From positions 662,759 to 726,758 of the forward strand of contig NZ_LGRA01000021.1 of NCBI RefSeq assembly GCF_003116095.1: DNA of 64,000 nt, in the 5' to 3' direction. This document shows positions 30,516 to 39,190 of this stretch, in pieces. The notes below the pieces were generated by a model, which saw nothing but the letters and a program-made list of their open reading frames with translations, did no database searches and had not been told where the DNA came from. The position numbers and the translations under genes are program-made. The DNA is from Azospirillum sp. TSO35-2. GTDB taxonomy: Bacteria > Pseudomonadota > Alphaproteobacteria > Azospirillales > Azospirillaceae. Every line of letters starts with the position of its first letter. Position 1 is the first letter of the stretch.

Positions 30516-32564
30516 TTACGCCGCGCGCACCGTGGCGATGAAGGTGCCGACCTCGCGGCGCAGGCGTTCGGCTTCGACCGCCAGCTCCTCCGAGGTGCCG
30601 TGCACCCGGCCGGCGGCGGAGCCGGTTTCGTGCACCGCGTTGCTGACCCCGGCGATGTTGCTCGACACCTCCCCGGTGCCCTGGGCGGCCTGGGTGACGC
30701 TGGCGGCGATGTCGCGGGTGGCGGCGGCCTGTTCCTCGATGGCGGCGGCGATGGCGGTGGCGATCTCGCTCATCCGGCCGATGGTCTGGCCGATGCTGCC
30801 GATCGCCTTCTGCGCGCCGCCGGTGGTCTGCTGGATCTCCATCACCTTGGCCTGGATCTCGTCGGTGGCCCGGGCGGTCTGGGTGGCCAGCGCCTTGACC
30901 TCGCTGGCGACGACGGCGAAGCCCTTGCCGGCCTCGCCCGCCCGGGCCGCCTCGATGGTGGCGTTCAGCGCCAGCAGGTTGGTTTGGGCAGCGATGCCGC
31001 TGATCAGCTCGACGACCTGACCGATCTGCTCGGCGGCGGACACCAAGTCGCGCATGGTGCGGTCGGCGCCATGGGCGTCGGCGACCGCCTGGGTGGCGAT
31101 GCGGGTCGAGTTCTCCACCTGATGACCGATTTCGGCGATGGAGGCCGACAGCTCCTCGGTCGCGGCGGCGACGGTCTGCACGTTGGCCGACGCCTGCTCG
31201 GAGGCCGACGCGACCAGCAGCGAGCGTTCGCTCGCCTCCTGCGCGGTGGCGGTCAGCGCGGTCGCGGCGTCGCGCATGCCGGTGGCGGCGTTGGCGACGG
31301 TGTCGACGATGCCCTTCACCGTGCTCTCGAAGGTGTCGGCCATGTGCATCATGGTCTGGCGGCGGTGCTGCTCGGCTTGGCGCTGGCTCTCCTCCTGCGC
31401 CGCGCGCAGCCGCTGCATCTCCTGCGCGTTGGTCTTGAAGATCTGGAGCGCACGGGCCAGCGCGCCGATCTCGTCGCGGCGCTGGTCGTCGGTGACCGCC
31501 ACCGTCAGGTCGCCCTGGGCCAGCCGGCCCATCGCCGCGGTGATGCCGCCCAGCGGCCGGGTGATGGCGCGCGAGATCATCCAGGCCAGCAGCAGGCCCA
31601 GCACCAGGGCGACGCCGGTCACCACGGTCCCACGCGTCTCGGCCGCGGCGACGGCGGCGGCGGTCGAGCGTTCCAGGTCGCGCAGGAACTCGTTGGAATG
31701 GGTGTGGATCAGGTTGATCTTGTCGTTGATCTCCTGGCCGGCCTTGCCCAGCGTCTGCTGGTTCACCGCCTTCAGCTCGTCGCTGAGCGTCGCGATGCGC
31801 TCGATCCCGGTCACATAGTTCGGCAGCTTGGCGGCGACCTCGGACAGCTTGGCCTTGACCGGCCCGTCGGCCATGCCGTTGCGCAGGGCGTCGACCTTGG
31901 CCTGGACGTCGGCCAGATCCTTGCGGATGCGGACCAGATCCTCGGCCTTCGTCTCGGCGACGAAGCGGGCGACCAGCACGCGGACCAGAAGAAACTGCTC
32001 GCTGATCTCCGCGGCGGTCAGCGTGCGGTCGAGCTGGCCGCCGTCCTTCTCGGCGCGGACGTTGGCGCTGAGCGTCCGGCGGATGTCGGCGCCCAGGCTG
32101 TTGACCACCGACTCGATCATCGAGTCGCGTTCGGTGCGCATCGCCACCAGCCGGTCGAATCCGGTGCTGAAGGTCCGCTCCAGTCCCCGGATGTCGTCGG
32201 CGGCCTGCCGGTCGCCGGGGCTCACGATCCGGCCGGCCGCCTCGTCCAGGCGCCGGCGGAAGCTGTCGATGTCCTTGCGGAAGCGTTCGGCCACGGCGGG
32301 GGAGCCGGTGGCCAGGAACTCCGCCGCCGCGCCCAGCGCGTCCGACACGTCGGTGTCGGCCGCGGCGACCGCCATCGCAACGTTGGACTGGGCCGCGTAG
32401 CTGCGCATCGCCGCGTCGCTGGACCGCAGCCCGGTCCAGGACACCGCCCCCAGCCCGACCAGCAGCGCGAGCGTGACCCCGAAGCCGGTGTAGACCTTGG
32501 TCGCGGTCCGCAAATTCGCGAAGGCACCAACGGCGGCCGGCTGGCTGGGCTGGGAACTGTTCAT
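30516..32564 (-). CDS. Methyl-accepting chemotaxis protein
   Basis: The 682-residue transmembrane chemoreceptor has helix 1 near residues 24-46, a 260-residue mostly helical periplasmic sensor, helix 2 near 308-328, a HAMP domain (ISRAITRPLGGITAAMGRLA), and a cytoplasmic signalling domain with the hairpin tip (GIAAQTNLLALNATIEAARA, GKGFAVVASEVKALA). The long all-helical periplasmic part suits the HBM or four-helix sensor class; ligand unknown. No C-terminal CheR/CheB pentapeptide is seen. The start MNSSQPSQP at 32564 has a weak Shine-Dalgarno. No other che gene is in the window. Confidence 0.93.
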   Translation of the reverse strand: MNSSQPSQPAAVGAFANLRTATKVYTGFGVTLALLVGLGAVSWTGLRSSDAAMRSYAAQSNVAMAVAAADTDVSDALGAAAEFLATGSPAVAERFRKDIDSFRRRLDEAAGRIVSPGDRQAADDIRGLERTFSTGFDRLVAMRTERDSMIESVVNSLGADIRRTLSANVRAEKDGGQLDRTLTAAEISEQFLLVRVLVARFVAETKAEDLVRIRKDLADVQAKVDALRNGMADGPVKAKLSEVAAKLPNYVTGIERIATLSDELKAVNQQTLGKAGQEINDKINLIHTHSNEFLRDLERSTAAAVAAAETRGTVVTGVALVLGLLLAWMISRAITRPLGGITAAMGRLAQGDLTVAVTDDQRRDEIGALARALQIFKTNAQEMQRLRAAQEESQRQAEQHRRQTMMHMADTFESTVKGIVDTVANAATGMRDAATALTATAQEASERSLLVASASEQASANVQTVAAATEELSASIAEIGHQVENSTRIATQAVADAHGADRTMRDLVSAAEQIGQVVELISGIAAQTNLLALNATIEAARAGEAGKGFAVVASEVKALATQTARATDEIQAKVMEIQQTTGGAQKAIGSIGQTIGRMSEIATAIAAAIEEQAAATRDIAASVTQAAQGTGEVSSNIAGVSNAVHETGSAAGRVHGTSEELAVEAERLRREVGTFIATVRAA

Positions 32565-32731
32565 GGCGATTGTCCCGATATTCGACGGAGGAGCGGTCGC
32601 GGCCACGGTCAAGTGCGCAGTCCGACTGTTAAGGAACTGCGCCAAACCGCAATTTCAGCGACACTTATTTTCTACCCTGTGAAATATCCGTCAATCAGGA
32701 TTAGCCCGAAAGGCCAAATGTCACACGCCAC

Positions 32732-32751
32732 GGCACCGTAGATGGTGCCGC
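32732..32751 (-). terminator. Hairpin after the SDR gene
   Basis: CGGCACC and GGTGCCG form a 7-bp stem with a 6-base loop, 44 bases after the SDR stop codon. There is no U run, so termination is uncertain. Confidence 0.4.
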
Positions 32752-32795
32752 GGGTCCCTTGTTCCCGTTCGGTCTTTTGCCCCAACCGCCGGGGT

Positions 32796-33605
32796 TCAGC
32801 CGTAGAACTGGCCGCCGTTCACCTCGATCACCTGCCCGGTGACGTAGCCGGCCAGCCGGGTCGAGGCGAGGAACAGGTAGGCGCCGACGCAGTCCTGCGC
32901 GGTGCCCAACCGCTTCAGCGGGATGCGTGCCGCGGTCTGCGCCAGCTTGTCCGGGGTCGAATAGCGCTCGTGGAAGTCGGTGGCGATGGTGCCGGGGGAG
33001 ACGGCGTTGACGCGGATGCCATGGGGCGCCAGTTCCGTCGCCAGCGACCGGGCGAGGCTGGCCTGGAACGCCTTGGCCGCGCTGTAGAGCGACGATCCCG
33101 GGCTGCCGCCGGTCCGGCCGGAGATCGAACCGGTGTTGACGATGGCGCCGCGCGACTCGATCAGCGCCGGCAGCGCCGCCCGGCTCGCCACCACGGCGGA
33201 GGCGGCGTTCAGGTCGAACTGCCGCTGCAGGAAGTCGTCGTCGATGTCGGCCAGCGCCACCCGGCCCAGCATGGTGCCGGCGTTGTTGATCAGCACGTCC
33301 AGCCCGCCCAACGCCGCCACCGCGCCGGCCACCACGGCGCGGGTCGCCGCCTTGTCGGCGAAGTCGCCGGCCAGCGGCACGACGCCGTGCCCCATCGCCG
33401 CCGCCGCGGCCCCGACCGCCGCCGGATCGCGGCCGTGGATGGCGACCCGGGCGCCCAGATCGGCGAAGGCCGCCGCCACCGCCGCGCCGATGCCCCGGCT
33501 GCTGCCGGTCACCAGCACCCGCTTGCCCCGGAACTCCCGCGCCAGCAGGTCGGCCGGCCAGCCGGCCTCGTTCTGGTTGGCATTGGTCTGATGAGTGTCG
33601 GTCAT
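32796..33605 (-). CDS. SDR-family oxidoreductase
   Basis: The 269-residue short-chain dehydrogenase has the NAD(P) loop TGSSRGIGAAVAAAF near residues 33-47, NNAGTMLG near 107, the catalytic serine in NTGSISG and YSAAKAF (Tyr, Lys) near 168-172, and the classical SPGTIATDF segment. The 20-residue N-terminal tail before the fold is unremarkable. Family resemblance points to 3-ketoacyl- or glucose-dehydrogenase-like SDRs, but the substrate cannot be inferred. It stands alone between the MCP and the secreted-protein gene. Confidence 0.88.
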   Translation of the reverse strand: MTDTHQTNANQNEAGWPADLLAREFRGKRVLVTGSSRGIGAAVAAAFADLGARVAIHGRDPAAVGAAAAAMGHGVVPLAGDFADKAATRAVVAGAVAALGGLDVLINNAGTMLGRVALADIDDDFLQRQFDLNAASAVVASRAALPALIESRGAIVNTGSISGRTGGSPGSSLYSAAKAFQASLARSLATELAPHGIRVNAVSPGTIATDFHERYSTPDKLAQTAARIPLKRLGTAQDCVGAYLFLASTRLAGYVTGQVIEVNGGQFYG

Positions 33606-33932
33606 GGCGCCTTGCCCCCTTCGTCGCGTTCGGTTTCGAAAACCGCGCTGATTGTTCGTGTTCCAATCCGATCATAGGAGCCGCCCGTCGGAAGCGTCAA
33701 TGCGGGCGGCGTCCGGTCGGCGCACCGCCGAGATTGTTGTGCCGGGACGAATAGAGTTGTCGGAACTCGTGGATTTATCCGCCGGGCAGAAACGCTTAAC
33801 TCTTTCTTCACGGCCGACGCTCCCCGGCGCCGGTCGAGTACCACCCTCCAGCCCCGCCCCGCGCCCGGCGTCGTTCCCCCCGACGCCGGGCGCACCCCCG
33901 CGGAGGCTCGGCATCAGGATAAGGACACCATC
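33606..33932. other. Divergent region between the SDR and small secreted-protein genes
   Basis: These 327 bases contain an AT-richer promoter zone for the SDR gene and a very strong hairpin (33861-33893) close to the secreted-protein gene. No coding region is supported. Confidence 0.45.
33861..33893. other. 13-bp perfect hairpin in the leader of the small secreted-protein gene
   Basis: GCGCCCGGCGTCG and CGACGCCGGGCGC enclose a 7-base loop, ending 39 bases before the start codon, so it lies in the probable 5' leader. It could stabilise the mRNA or be a terminator without a U run. Confidence 0.5.
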
Positions 33933-34292
33933 ATGTTTGTTCGCACCATCGCCGCCGTCGCGCTGTCCGTCGCCGCCATGACCGCCGGCTCCGCCATCGC
34001 CGCCCAGAGCGACAGCTTCGACCGCCTGCTGGCCGACACCACGGCCGCCACGGCCCAGGCCAACGCCATCACCGCCGAGCGCACCGAACGCGACGCCGCC
34101 CGCACCGCGCTGAGCGTCGCCCGCTCGCTGGCCGCCCAGGGCGACACCGAATCCGCCACCGCCTACCTGAACTTCGCCCGCGGCAAGCTCGGCCTCGGCA
34201 CCACCGGGCATGACGACGTGGTCGGCCTGTCGGCCTCGGGCGACGTGGTCGGTCGCAGCGACGCCATCGCCTCGCACAGCTCCTACCGCTGA
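33933..34292 (+). CDS. Small secreted protein of unknown function
   Basis: The 119-residue protein starts with a signal peptide (MFVRTIAAVALSVAAMTAGS, cleavage after AIAA near residue 24). The mature part is mostly helical and rich in Ala, Thr, Asp and Glu (TTAATAQANAITAERTERDA, LAAQGDTESATAYLNFARGK), with a C-terminal Gly/Ser-rich tail. I recognise no family. AAGGACA precedes the ATG. It has good codon bias and a strong leader hairpin, suggesting an abundant periplasmic protein; this is inference. Confidence 0.75.
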   Translation: MFVRTIAAVALSVAAMTAGSAIAAQSDSFDRLLADTTAATAQANAITAERTERDAARTALSVARSLAAQGDTESATAYLNFARGKLGLGTTGHDDVVGLSASGDVVGRSDAIASHSSYR

Positions 34293-34308
34293 CCGACCCG
34301 TTCCTGAT

Positions 34309-34359
34309 CGTGCCGCGGGCGCCCGCCCTTTCTTCACGCCGGGGGCGCCGCGCGGCACG
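34309..34359 (+). terminator. Imperfect inverted repeat after the secreted-protein gene
   Basis: CGTGCCGCG and a matching CGCGGCACG close a stem with further GGCGCC pairing inside and one offset, ending 42 bases before the next gene. It has no U run, so its terminator role is tentative. Confidence 0.4.
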
Positions 34360-34401
34360 CAGGAGCTTCCACCCCGCCATCCCGCGGGCTATGTAGGCGG
34401 G

Positions 34402-35538
34402 ATGAACACCGACAGCGACTTCGAAATCTTCATGGTGGCCACCCCCGGCCTGGAATCCGTACTGTGCGCGGAGGCCCAGGCCCGCGGCTTCACGAACCCA
34501 ACCCCGGTCAAGGGGGGCGTGACGGTCAGCGGCGGTTGGCCCGATGTCTGGCGGGCCAATCTGGAGATGCGCGGGGCGACCCGCATCCTGGCCCGCGTCG
34601 CGTCCTTCCGCGCCTTCCATCTGGCCCAGCTCGACAAGCGGGCTCGCCGGGTTCCCTGGGCCGAGTTCCTGCGCGCCGATGTGCCGGTGCGGGTCGAGGT
34701 GTCCTGCAAGGGCTCGCGCATCTACCACGCCGGCGCCGCCGCCCAGCGCATCCAGCGCGCCATCGCCGAGGAGCTGGGCGCCCCGATCATCCGCGAGGCG
34801 CCCGAGGTGGGCGAGCCCGGCGTGTCGATCAAGGCCCGCATCGACGACGACCTCTGCACCATCAGCGTCGACAGCTCCGGCGAGTCGCTGCACAAGCGCA
34901 ACCACAAGGAAGCGGTCAACAAGGCGCCGATGCGCGAGACGCTGGCCGCCCTGTTCCTGCGCCATTGCGGTTACGACGGCAGCGAACCGCTGGTCGACCC
35001 GATGTGCGGCTCCGGCACCTTCCCGATCGAGGCCGCCGAGATCGCCGCCGGCCTGAAGCCCGGCCGCTCCCGCAGCTTCGCCTTCGAGCAGCTCGCCGGC
35101 TTCGACCCGGCGGCCTGGCAGAGCCTGCGCAGCAGCGGCACCGTCACGCCGCCGACGGTGCGTTTCTACGGCAGCGACCGCGACGCCGGCGCCATCACCA
35201 TGAGCCGCGCCAACGCCGAACGGGCCGGCGTGTCCGCCTGGACCGAGTTCCGCCAGCATTCCGTCAGCGACCTCGTCGCGCCGGAGGGCCCGCCCGGCCT
35301 CGTCATCGTCAACCCGCCCTACGGCGCCCGCCTCGGCACCGACCGCAAGGCGCTGGTCCCGCTGTACCACGCGCTGGGCCAGACCCTGAAAAACGGCTTC
35401 ACCGGCTGGCGCGCCGCCGTCATCACCAACGAGCCGTCACTGGCCCAGGCAACCGAACTGCCCTTCGGCGACGGCGGCGTGTCGGTGTCGAACGGCGGCC
35501 TGCGGGTGACGCTGCATCTGACGGGGGCGCTGGGGTAG
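34402..35538 (+). CDS. THUMP-domain class I RNA methyltransferase, RlmL-N/YpsC-like
   Basis: The 378-residue protein combines an N-terminal THUMP RNA-binding region (residues about 45-155, including RVEVSCKGSRIYHAGAAAQR) with a Rossmann methyltransferase domain. DPMCGSGTFPIEAA (near 199) binds SAM, and NPPYGARLG (near 305) is the amino-group methylation motif. This is the guanine-N2 methyltransferase module of E. coli RlmL, here without the RlmK half, so a 23S rRNA or tRNA m2G role is likely. Start 34402 (MNTDSDFEIFMV) has a GGCGG-like sequence upstream but no strong site. It stands in its own transcription unit. Confidence 0.9.
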   Translation: MNTDSDFEIFMVATPGLESVLCAEAQARGFTNPTPVKGGVTVSGGWPDVWRANLEMRGATRILARVASFRAFHLAQLDKRARRVPWAEFLRADVPVRVEVSCKGSRIYHAGAAAQRIQRAIAEELGAPIIREAPEVGEPGVSIKARIDDDLCTISVDSSGESLHKRNHKEAVNKAPMRETLAALFLRHCGYDGSEPLVDPMCGSGTFPIEAAEIAAGLKPGRSRSFAFEQLAGFDPAAWQSLRSSGTVTPPTVRFYGSDRDAGAITMSRANAERAGVSAWTEFRQHSVSDLVAPEGPPGLVIVNPPYGARLGTDRKALVPLYHALGQTLKNGFTGWRAAVITNEPSLAQATELPFGDGGVSVSNGGLRVTLHLTGALG

Positions 35539-35591
35539 GATGAGCCTGTCCCGCCATATCCCCCCAGGCGCGCGTCACGCCATGGGGGACT

Positions 35592-36533
35592 TTATGGATA
35601 CGCGCCTTTGACCACCGCCATGACGGTGTCGCGGAGCCAGCGATGGGCGGGATCGGCGTCCAGGCGAGGATGCCAAATTGCCGATATGCTGAACTCGGGC
35701 GTCGGGACCGGCGGTTCGAAGCTCTCGAGTCCCAGAATGGCGGCGTGATCGGCCATCAGGGCGTTGCCGAGGCACGAACGCGGGACGAGCGCGACCAGTT
35801 CCGAGCAGCGCGCGATCCGCATCGCATCGGGATACCCTGGAACGACCAGGGACACCGTGCGCTTCAGGCCCAATCCCTCCAGGGCATCGTCCACCGGTCC
35901 ATGGAACTCTCCCCGCCGTGACGCGACGACATGGCTGCAGGCCGCATAGCGTTCCGGTGTCACGCGTCCGGTTTCCAGAAGCGGATGCCCAATCCGGGCA
36001 ACCCCGACAAACCGGTCCCGGAAAAGCAGCTGGGTCCGCAGTTCCGGCGCCGAGGTTCCCAGCACGCCGATCTCCAGATCGATCAGCCCCTCCCGAAGCG
36101 GCTGTGCATCCTTGTCGGGCTTCAGCACGAACCGGAGGCGGACATGCGGCGCCGCTTTGGTGACCGCCGCCACCAACGGAGCCGAAACCAGTTCGACGAA
36201 CCCCTCGCCGGCGCGAATGGTGAAGGTCCGATCGAGCGACGCCAAATCCAACCGGTTGGTGGTGGGCCGAAGAACCGCCACGGCGTCCCGGGTGAGCGCA
36301 TGAACGCGCCGGCCCAGCTCTTCGGCATAGGGGGTGGGGGCGAGGGTACGACCGGCCTGCACCAGCAACGGATCACCCGTCGCCGAGCGAAGCCGCGCCA
36401 GCGTCCGGCTCATGGCGGACGGGCTCAAGCCAAGCCGTCGGGCCGCTCCCGTCACACTGCGTTCGGTGAGCAGGGCATCCAGCGCAATGAGGAGATTCAG
36501 ATCCACCTGCTGCATGGCTGTGGGACTCTCCAT
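35592..36533 (-). CDS. LysR-family regulator
   Basis: The 313-residue regulator has an N-terminal HTH (NLLIALDALLTERSVTGAAR and RLGLSPSAMSRTLARLRSAT, residues about 12-52) and a C-terminal substrate-binding domain (IDLEIGVLGTSAPELRTQLL, MIARCSELVALVPRS-like). The sequence resembles the NodD/LinR-type branch. It is divergent from an SDR gene 117 bases away, a common regulator-target pair. Local base composition is visibly less GC-rich than the flanks. A second ATG at 36515 with GGAGAG upstream is an alternative start. Confidence 0.88.
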   Translation of the reverse strand: MESPTAMQQVDLNLLIALDALLTERSVTGAARRLGLSPSAMSRTLARLRSATGDPLLVQAGRTLAPTPYAEELGRRVHALTRDAVAVLRPTTNRLDLASLDRTFTIRAGEGFVELVSAPLVAAVTKAAPHVRLRFVLKPDKDAQPLREGLIDLEIGVLGTSAPELRTQLLFRDRFVGVARIGHPLLETGRVTPERYAACSHVVASRRGEFHGPVDDALEGLGLKRTVSLVVPGYPDAMRIARCSELVALVPRSCLGNALMADHAAILGLESFEPPVPTPEFSISAIWHPRLDADPAHRWLRDTVMAVVKGAYP

Positions 36534-36650
36534 GAACGCGCCTTGGTGTGGCGTCTCATGCAAACATCTATTGCATCATGTGCGTCTGGCGCAAGCCGGC
36601 GCGATTTGCCACATCAGGGGCCGACCTCATCAGCAAAAGGCAGCGGGCCC

Positions 36651-37370
36651 ATGCCCCTCTCACCCACCCATCAGCGTCGCCGCACCATCTTGCTCATTGG
36701 CGCTTCACGCGGCCTCGGCCATGCCATGGCGGCCGAATTCCTGAAAAAGGGATGGAACGTCGTCGGTACGGTGCGCGGCGGAGGAACGCGGACTTTGCTG
36801 CACGATCTGGCGGACGAGTATGACGGCCGGGTCGAGATCGAAACCCTGGACATCTGCGAACCCGATCAGATCGCGGCGCTGCACGGCCGCCTGTCCGGCA
36901 GAGTGTTCGACATGTTGTTCGTCAACGCCGGGATCACCAACCGGGATCCGACCCAGACGATCGGCGAGGTTTCCACCGACGACTTCGTCCAGGTGATGAT
37001 CACCAATTCTTTGAGCCCGATGCGCGTTATCGAGAGCCTGGAGGGCAACGTTTCCGCGACGGGCCTGATCGGGGTGATGTCGTCCGGCCAAGGAAGCATC
37101 ACCAACAACGAAACCGGCCAGCGGGAGGTCTATCGCGGCAGCAAAGCGGCCCTGAATATGTTCATGCGAAGCTTCGCCGCCCGCCAAGCCGCGACGTCGC
37201 GTGCGATGGTGGTGATGGCGCCGGGTTGGGTTCGCACCGCCCTCGGTGGCTCGGAAGCACCGCTCTCCATGGACGAGAGCGTTCCCAACCTGGTGAATGT
37301 CCTTCTCGCGAAGCAGGGAAAGCCGGGCCTGGAATATCTCGACTATCGCGGCCGAACCGTTCCCTGGTGA
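36651..37370 (+). CDS. SDR-family oxidoreductase divergent from the LysR gene
   Basis: The 239-residue SDR has the loop LLIGASRGLGHAMAAEF (near residues 14-30), FVNAGITNRD (near 90-99), a catalytic serine in MSSGQGSI and YRGSKAALN (Tyr, Lys) near 163-171. SSGQG in place of the usual GS/SIS and YRGSK are variant but functional patterns. The start at 36651 places GCAGCGGG upstream, a weak Shine-Dalgarno. Its substrate is unknown; control by the adjacent LysR protein is inferred. Its GC content is lower than the window average. Confidence 0.83.
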   Translation: MPLSPTHQRRRTILLIGASRGLGHAMAAEFLKKGWNVVGTVRGGGTRTLLHDLADEYDGRVEIETLDICEPDQIAALHGRLSGRVFDMLFVNAGITNRDPTQTIGEVSTDDFVQVMITNSLSPMRVIESLEGNVSATGLIGVMSSGQGSITNNETGQREVYRGSKAALNMFMRSFAARQAATSRAMVVMAPGWVRTALGGSEAPLSMDESVPNLVNVLLAKQGKPGLEYLDYRGRTVPW

Positions 37371-37487
37371 CCTGTCCAGGCCATGCGAACTGGGGGAAAC
37401 CGAGATAGCCTGCCAGCGTTCGGGCTTGCACGCAGCAAGCTGGGGCTGCGGCCTGTATCCGGAACGGGAGCTGTGTGTATCGGAAGA

Positions 37488-37563
37488 TGGCGTCCCCAAG
37501 GGGAGTCGAACCCCTGTTACCGCCGTGAGAGGGCGGTGTCCTAGGCCTCTAGACGATGGGGAC
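37488..37563 (-). tRNA. tRNA-Glu (anticodon CUC), copy 2
   Basis: The 76 bases fold as a tRNA on the minus strand: acceptor stem GTCCCC/GGGGAC, D arm with TCTAGAGGCCTAGGA, anticodon stem CCGCC/GGCGG around the loop CTCTCAC (anticodon CTC, reading GAG), T arm with GGTTCGACTCC, and CCA encoded. It is identical to the copy at 37635, 71 bases away. Confidence 0.95.
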
Positions 37564-37634
37564 GTCTGGTCCCGATGCTTGATTCGCGACGGTGGAGGCT
37601 TGCCACCGGTCGCGCGACCCAACCGCAAAAAGGT

Positions 37635-37710
37635 TGGCGTCCCCAAGGGGAGTCGAACCCCTGTTACCGCCGTGAGAGGGCGGTGTCCTAGGCCTCTAGA
37701 CGATGGGGAC
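37635..37710 (-). tRNA. tRNA-Glu (anticodon CUC), copy 1
   Basis: This copy is identical over all 76 bases to the one at 37488, including the encoded CCA and the CUC anticodon. It lies upstream of the other in the direction of transcription, with a promoter candidate 19 bases before it, so the two are likely one transcript. Confidence 0.95.
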
Positions 37711-37728
37711 GTCATCGGCGTGGGCGGG

Positions 37729-37757
37729 TTTCTAACCAAGCCCGGCCCGCCGATCAA
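37729..37757 (-). promoter_or_regulatory. Promoter candidate for the tRNA-Glu pair
   Basis: On the minus strand TTGATC (37752-37757) and TAGAAA (37729-37734) are separated by 17 bases, ending 18 bases before the first tRNA. The GC-rich interval next to the start could be a stringent discriminator. Confidence 0.55.
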
Positions 37758-37765
37758 GCCTTTTC

Positions 37766-38788
37766 TTACAGAGCGCGCAAAATAGCCAGCAGCCCGTCCA
37801 CCGCCGACGCCGGGGTGTCGAAGGCGGTGACGAAGCGCGCGGTGCCGTCGTCCCAGCGGTAGAAGCCGTAGCCGGCGGCCTCCAGCGCCTCGGCGGCGGG
37901 GGCGGGCAGGCGGACGAACAGCTCGTTGGCCTCGACCGGGTGAGCCAGGGCGACGCCGGGCAGCGCGGTCAGGCCGGCGGCCAGACGGTCGGCCATCGCG
38001 TTGGCGTGGGCGGCCAGCCGCAGCCACAGCCCGTCGTCCAGCCATGCGTCGAGCTGCGCCGACAGGAAGCGCATCTTCGACACCAGATGGCCGGCGCGCT
38101 TGCGGCCATAGCCGAAATCCTCGGCCATCGCCGGGTTGAAGAAGACCACCGCCTCGGCGGCGAGGCAACCGCCCTTGGTGCCGCCCAGCGTCAGCACGTC
38201 GACCCCGGCGCGCCAGGTGACGTCGGCCGGGGCGCAGCCCAGCCGGGCGATGGCGTTGGCGAAGCGGGCGCCGTCCATATGCACCGCCATGCCGTTGGCG
38301 TGCGCCGCCTCGACCAGCGCCTCGACCTCCGCCGGGCGGTAGACCGTCCCGGCCTCCGTCGCCTGCGACAGGCTGAGGGCGGCCGGCTGGACCCGATGGA
38401 CGACGCCGACGCCGGCCTTCGCCACGCAGCGCGTCACCACCTCCGGCGTCAGCTTGCCGTGGTCGCCCGGCAGCGGGACCAGCTTGCCGCCGGCGGTGAA
38501 GAACTCCGGCGCGCCGCACTCGTCGACGGTGACGTGGGCCTCCTCGTGGCACAGCACGGCGCCGAAGGGCGGCACCAGCGCCGACAGGGCGAGCGCGTTT
38601 GCGGCGGTGCCGGTGGCGACCGGGAAGACCGCGACCTCGGTTTCGAAGATCGCGCACAGCCGCTCGGTCACCCGGGCGGTCCAGGGATCGTTGCCGTAGG
38701 GGGCGGCGGTGCCGGTGGCGGCGGTGGCCAGCGCGGTCATCACCTGGGGCGCGGCGCCGGCGACGTTGTCGCTGCGGAAGTCATGCAT
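37766..38788 (-). CDS. ltaE: Low-specificity L-threonine aldolase-type beta-eliminating lyase
   Basis: The 340-residue fold-type I PLP enzyme has the PLP lysine in LTLGGTKGGCLAAEAVVFFN (near residue 200), the aspartate in HMDGARFANAIA (near 170) and RSDN near the start. These are marks of threonine aldolase, which cleaves threonine and allo-threonine to glycine and acetaldehyde. Length is usual. It is followed by the tRNA-Glu pair and preceded by a small membrane protein gene. Its GCDs and the family's broad beta-hydroxy amino acid range leave the in vivo substrate open. Confidence 0.9.
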   Translation of the reverse strand: MHDFRSDNVAGAAPQVMTALATAATGTAAPYGNDPWTARVTERLCAIFETEVAVFPVATGTAANALALSALVPPFGAVLCHEEAHVTVDECGAPEFFTAGGKLVPLPGDHGKLTPEVVTRCVAKAGVGVVHRVQPAALSLSQATEAGTVYRPAEVEALVEAAHANGMAVHMDGARFANAIARLGCAPADVTWRAGVDVLTLGGTKGGCLAAEAVVFFNPAMAEDFGYGRKRAGHLVSKMRFLSAQLDAWLDDGLWLRLAAHANAMADRLAAGLTALPGVALAHPVEANELFVRLPAPAAEALEAAGYGFYRWDDGTARFVTAFDTPASAVDGLLAILRAL

Positions 38789-38803
38789 GACGGGGTGTCC
38801 TGG

Positions 38804-39124
38804 TCAGGGAAGGGGCTTGCCGGCGGTGATGGTGGCGGTGACGGCGCCGTTGCGCGGGTCCATCAGATAGAGCCGGTCCGGCCCCTGCGGCAGCGTCACC
38901 TTGAACAGGACGCGGTTGCCCACCACCAGGATGTCGCCGATGCGGGCGCCGGCGGGGACGTCCAGCGTCACCTCGGCAGCGCGTTCGGGCTCGACCGGCA
39001 CCATCGCCGTGAGGGAGCTGCGGTTGGGCGCCGACATGCGCTTGTACAGCTCCACGCCGAGAAAGCTGAAGCCGGCGAGGATCAGAACGCCCATGATGAC
39101 GACGAGTGCCTTGAGGATCTGCAC
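38804..39124 (-). CDS. Small membrane-anchored protein of unknown function
   Basis: The 106-residue protein has one N-terminal membrane helix (LKALVVIMGVLILAGFSFLG, residues 4-23) followed by a soluble domain with short beta strands (AGARIGDILVVGNRVLFKVT, GPDRLYLMDPRNGAVTATIT). The end resembles domains that read out a pyrimidine-like or sugar nucleotide, but I recognise no family. It lies 15 bases upstream of ltaE and is divergent from rluD. Comparable small proteins occur beside rluD in other Rhodospirillales genomes, which I recall but cannot check here. Confidence 0.7.
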   Translation of the reverse strand: MQILKALVVIMGVLILAGFSFLGVELYKRMSAPNRSSLTAMVPVEPERAAEVTLDVPAGARIGDILVVGNRVLFKVTLPQGPDRLYLMDPRNGAVTATITAGKPLP

Positions 39125-39190
39125 GGTTTGGGGTCCACTCCCGGACGATTGAAACAGGATTGCCTTGGATTAGGGAAGACGGCCGCAAGA

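Noticed and set aside
37490..37720. Repeated peptide motif (VPKGSRTPVTAVRGRC-like) in translated frames
   Set aside because: It is the translation of the two tRNA-Glu genes, not protein.
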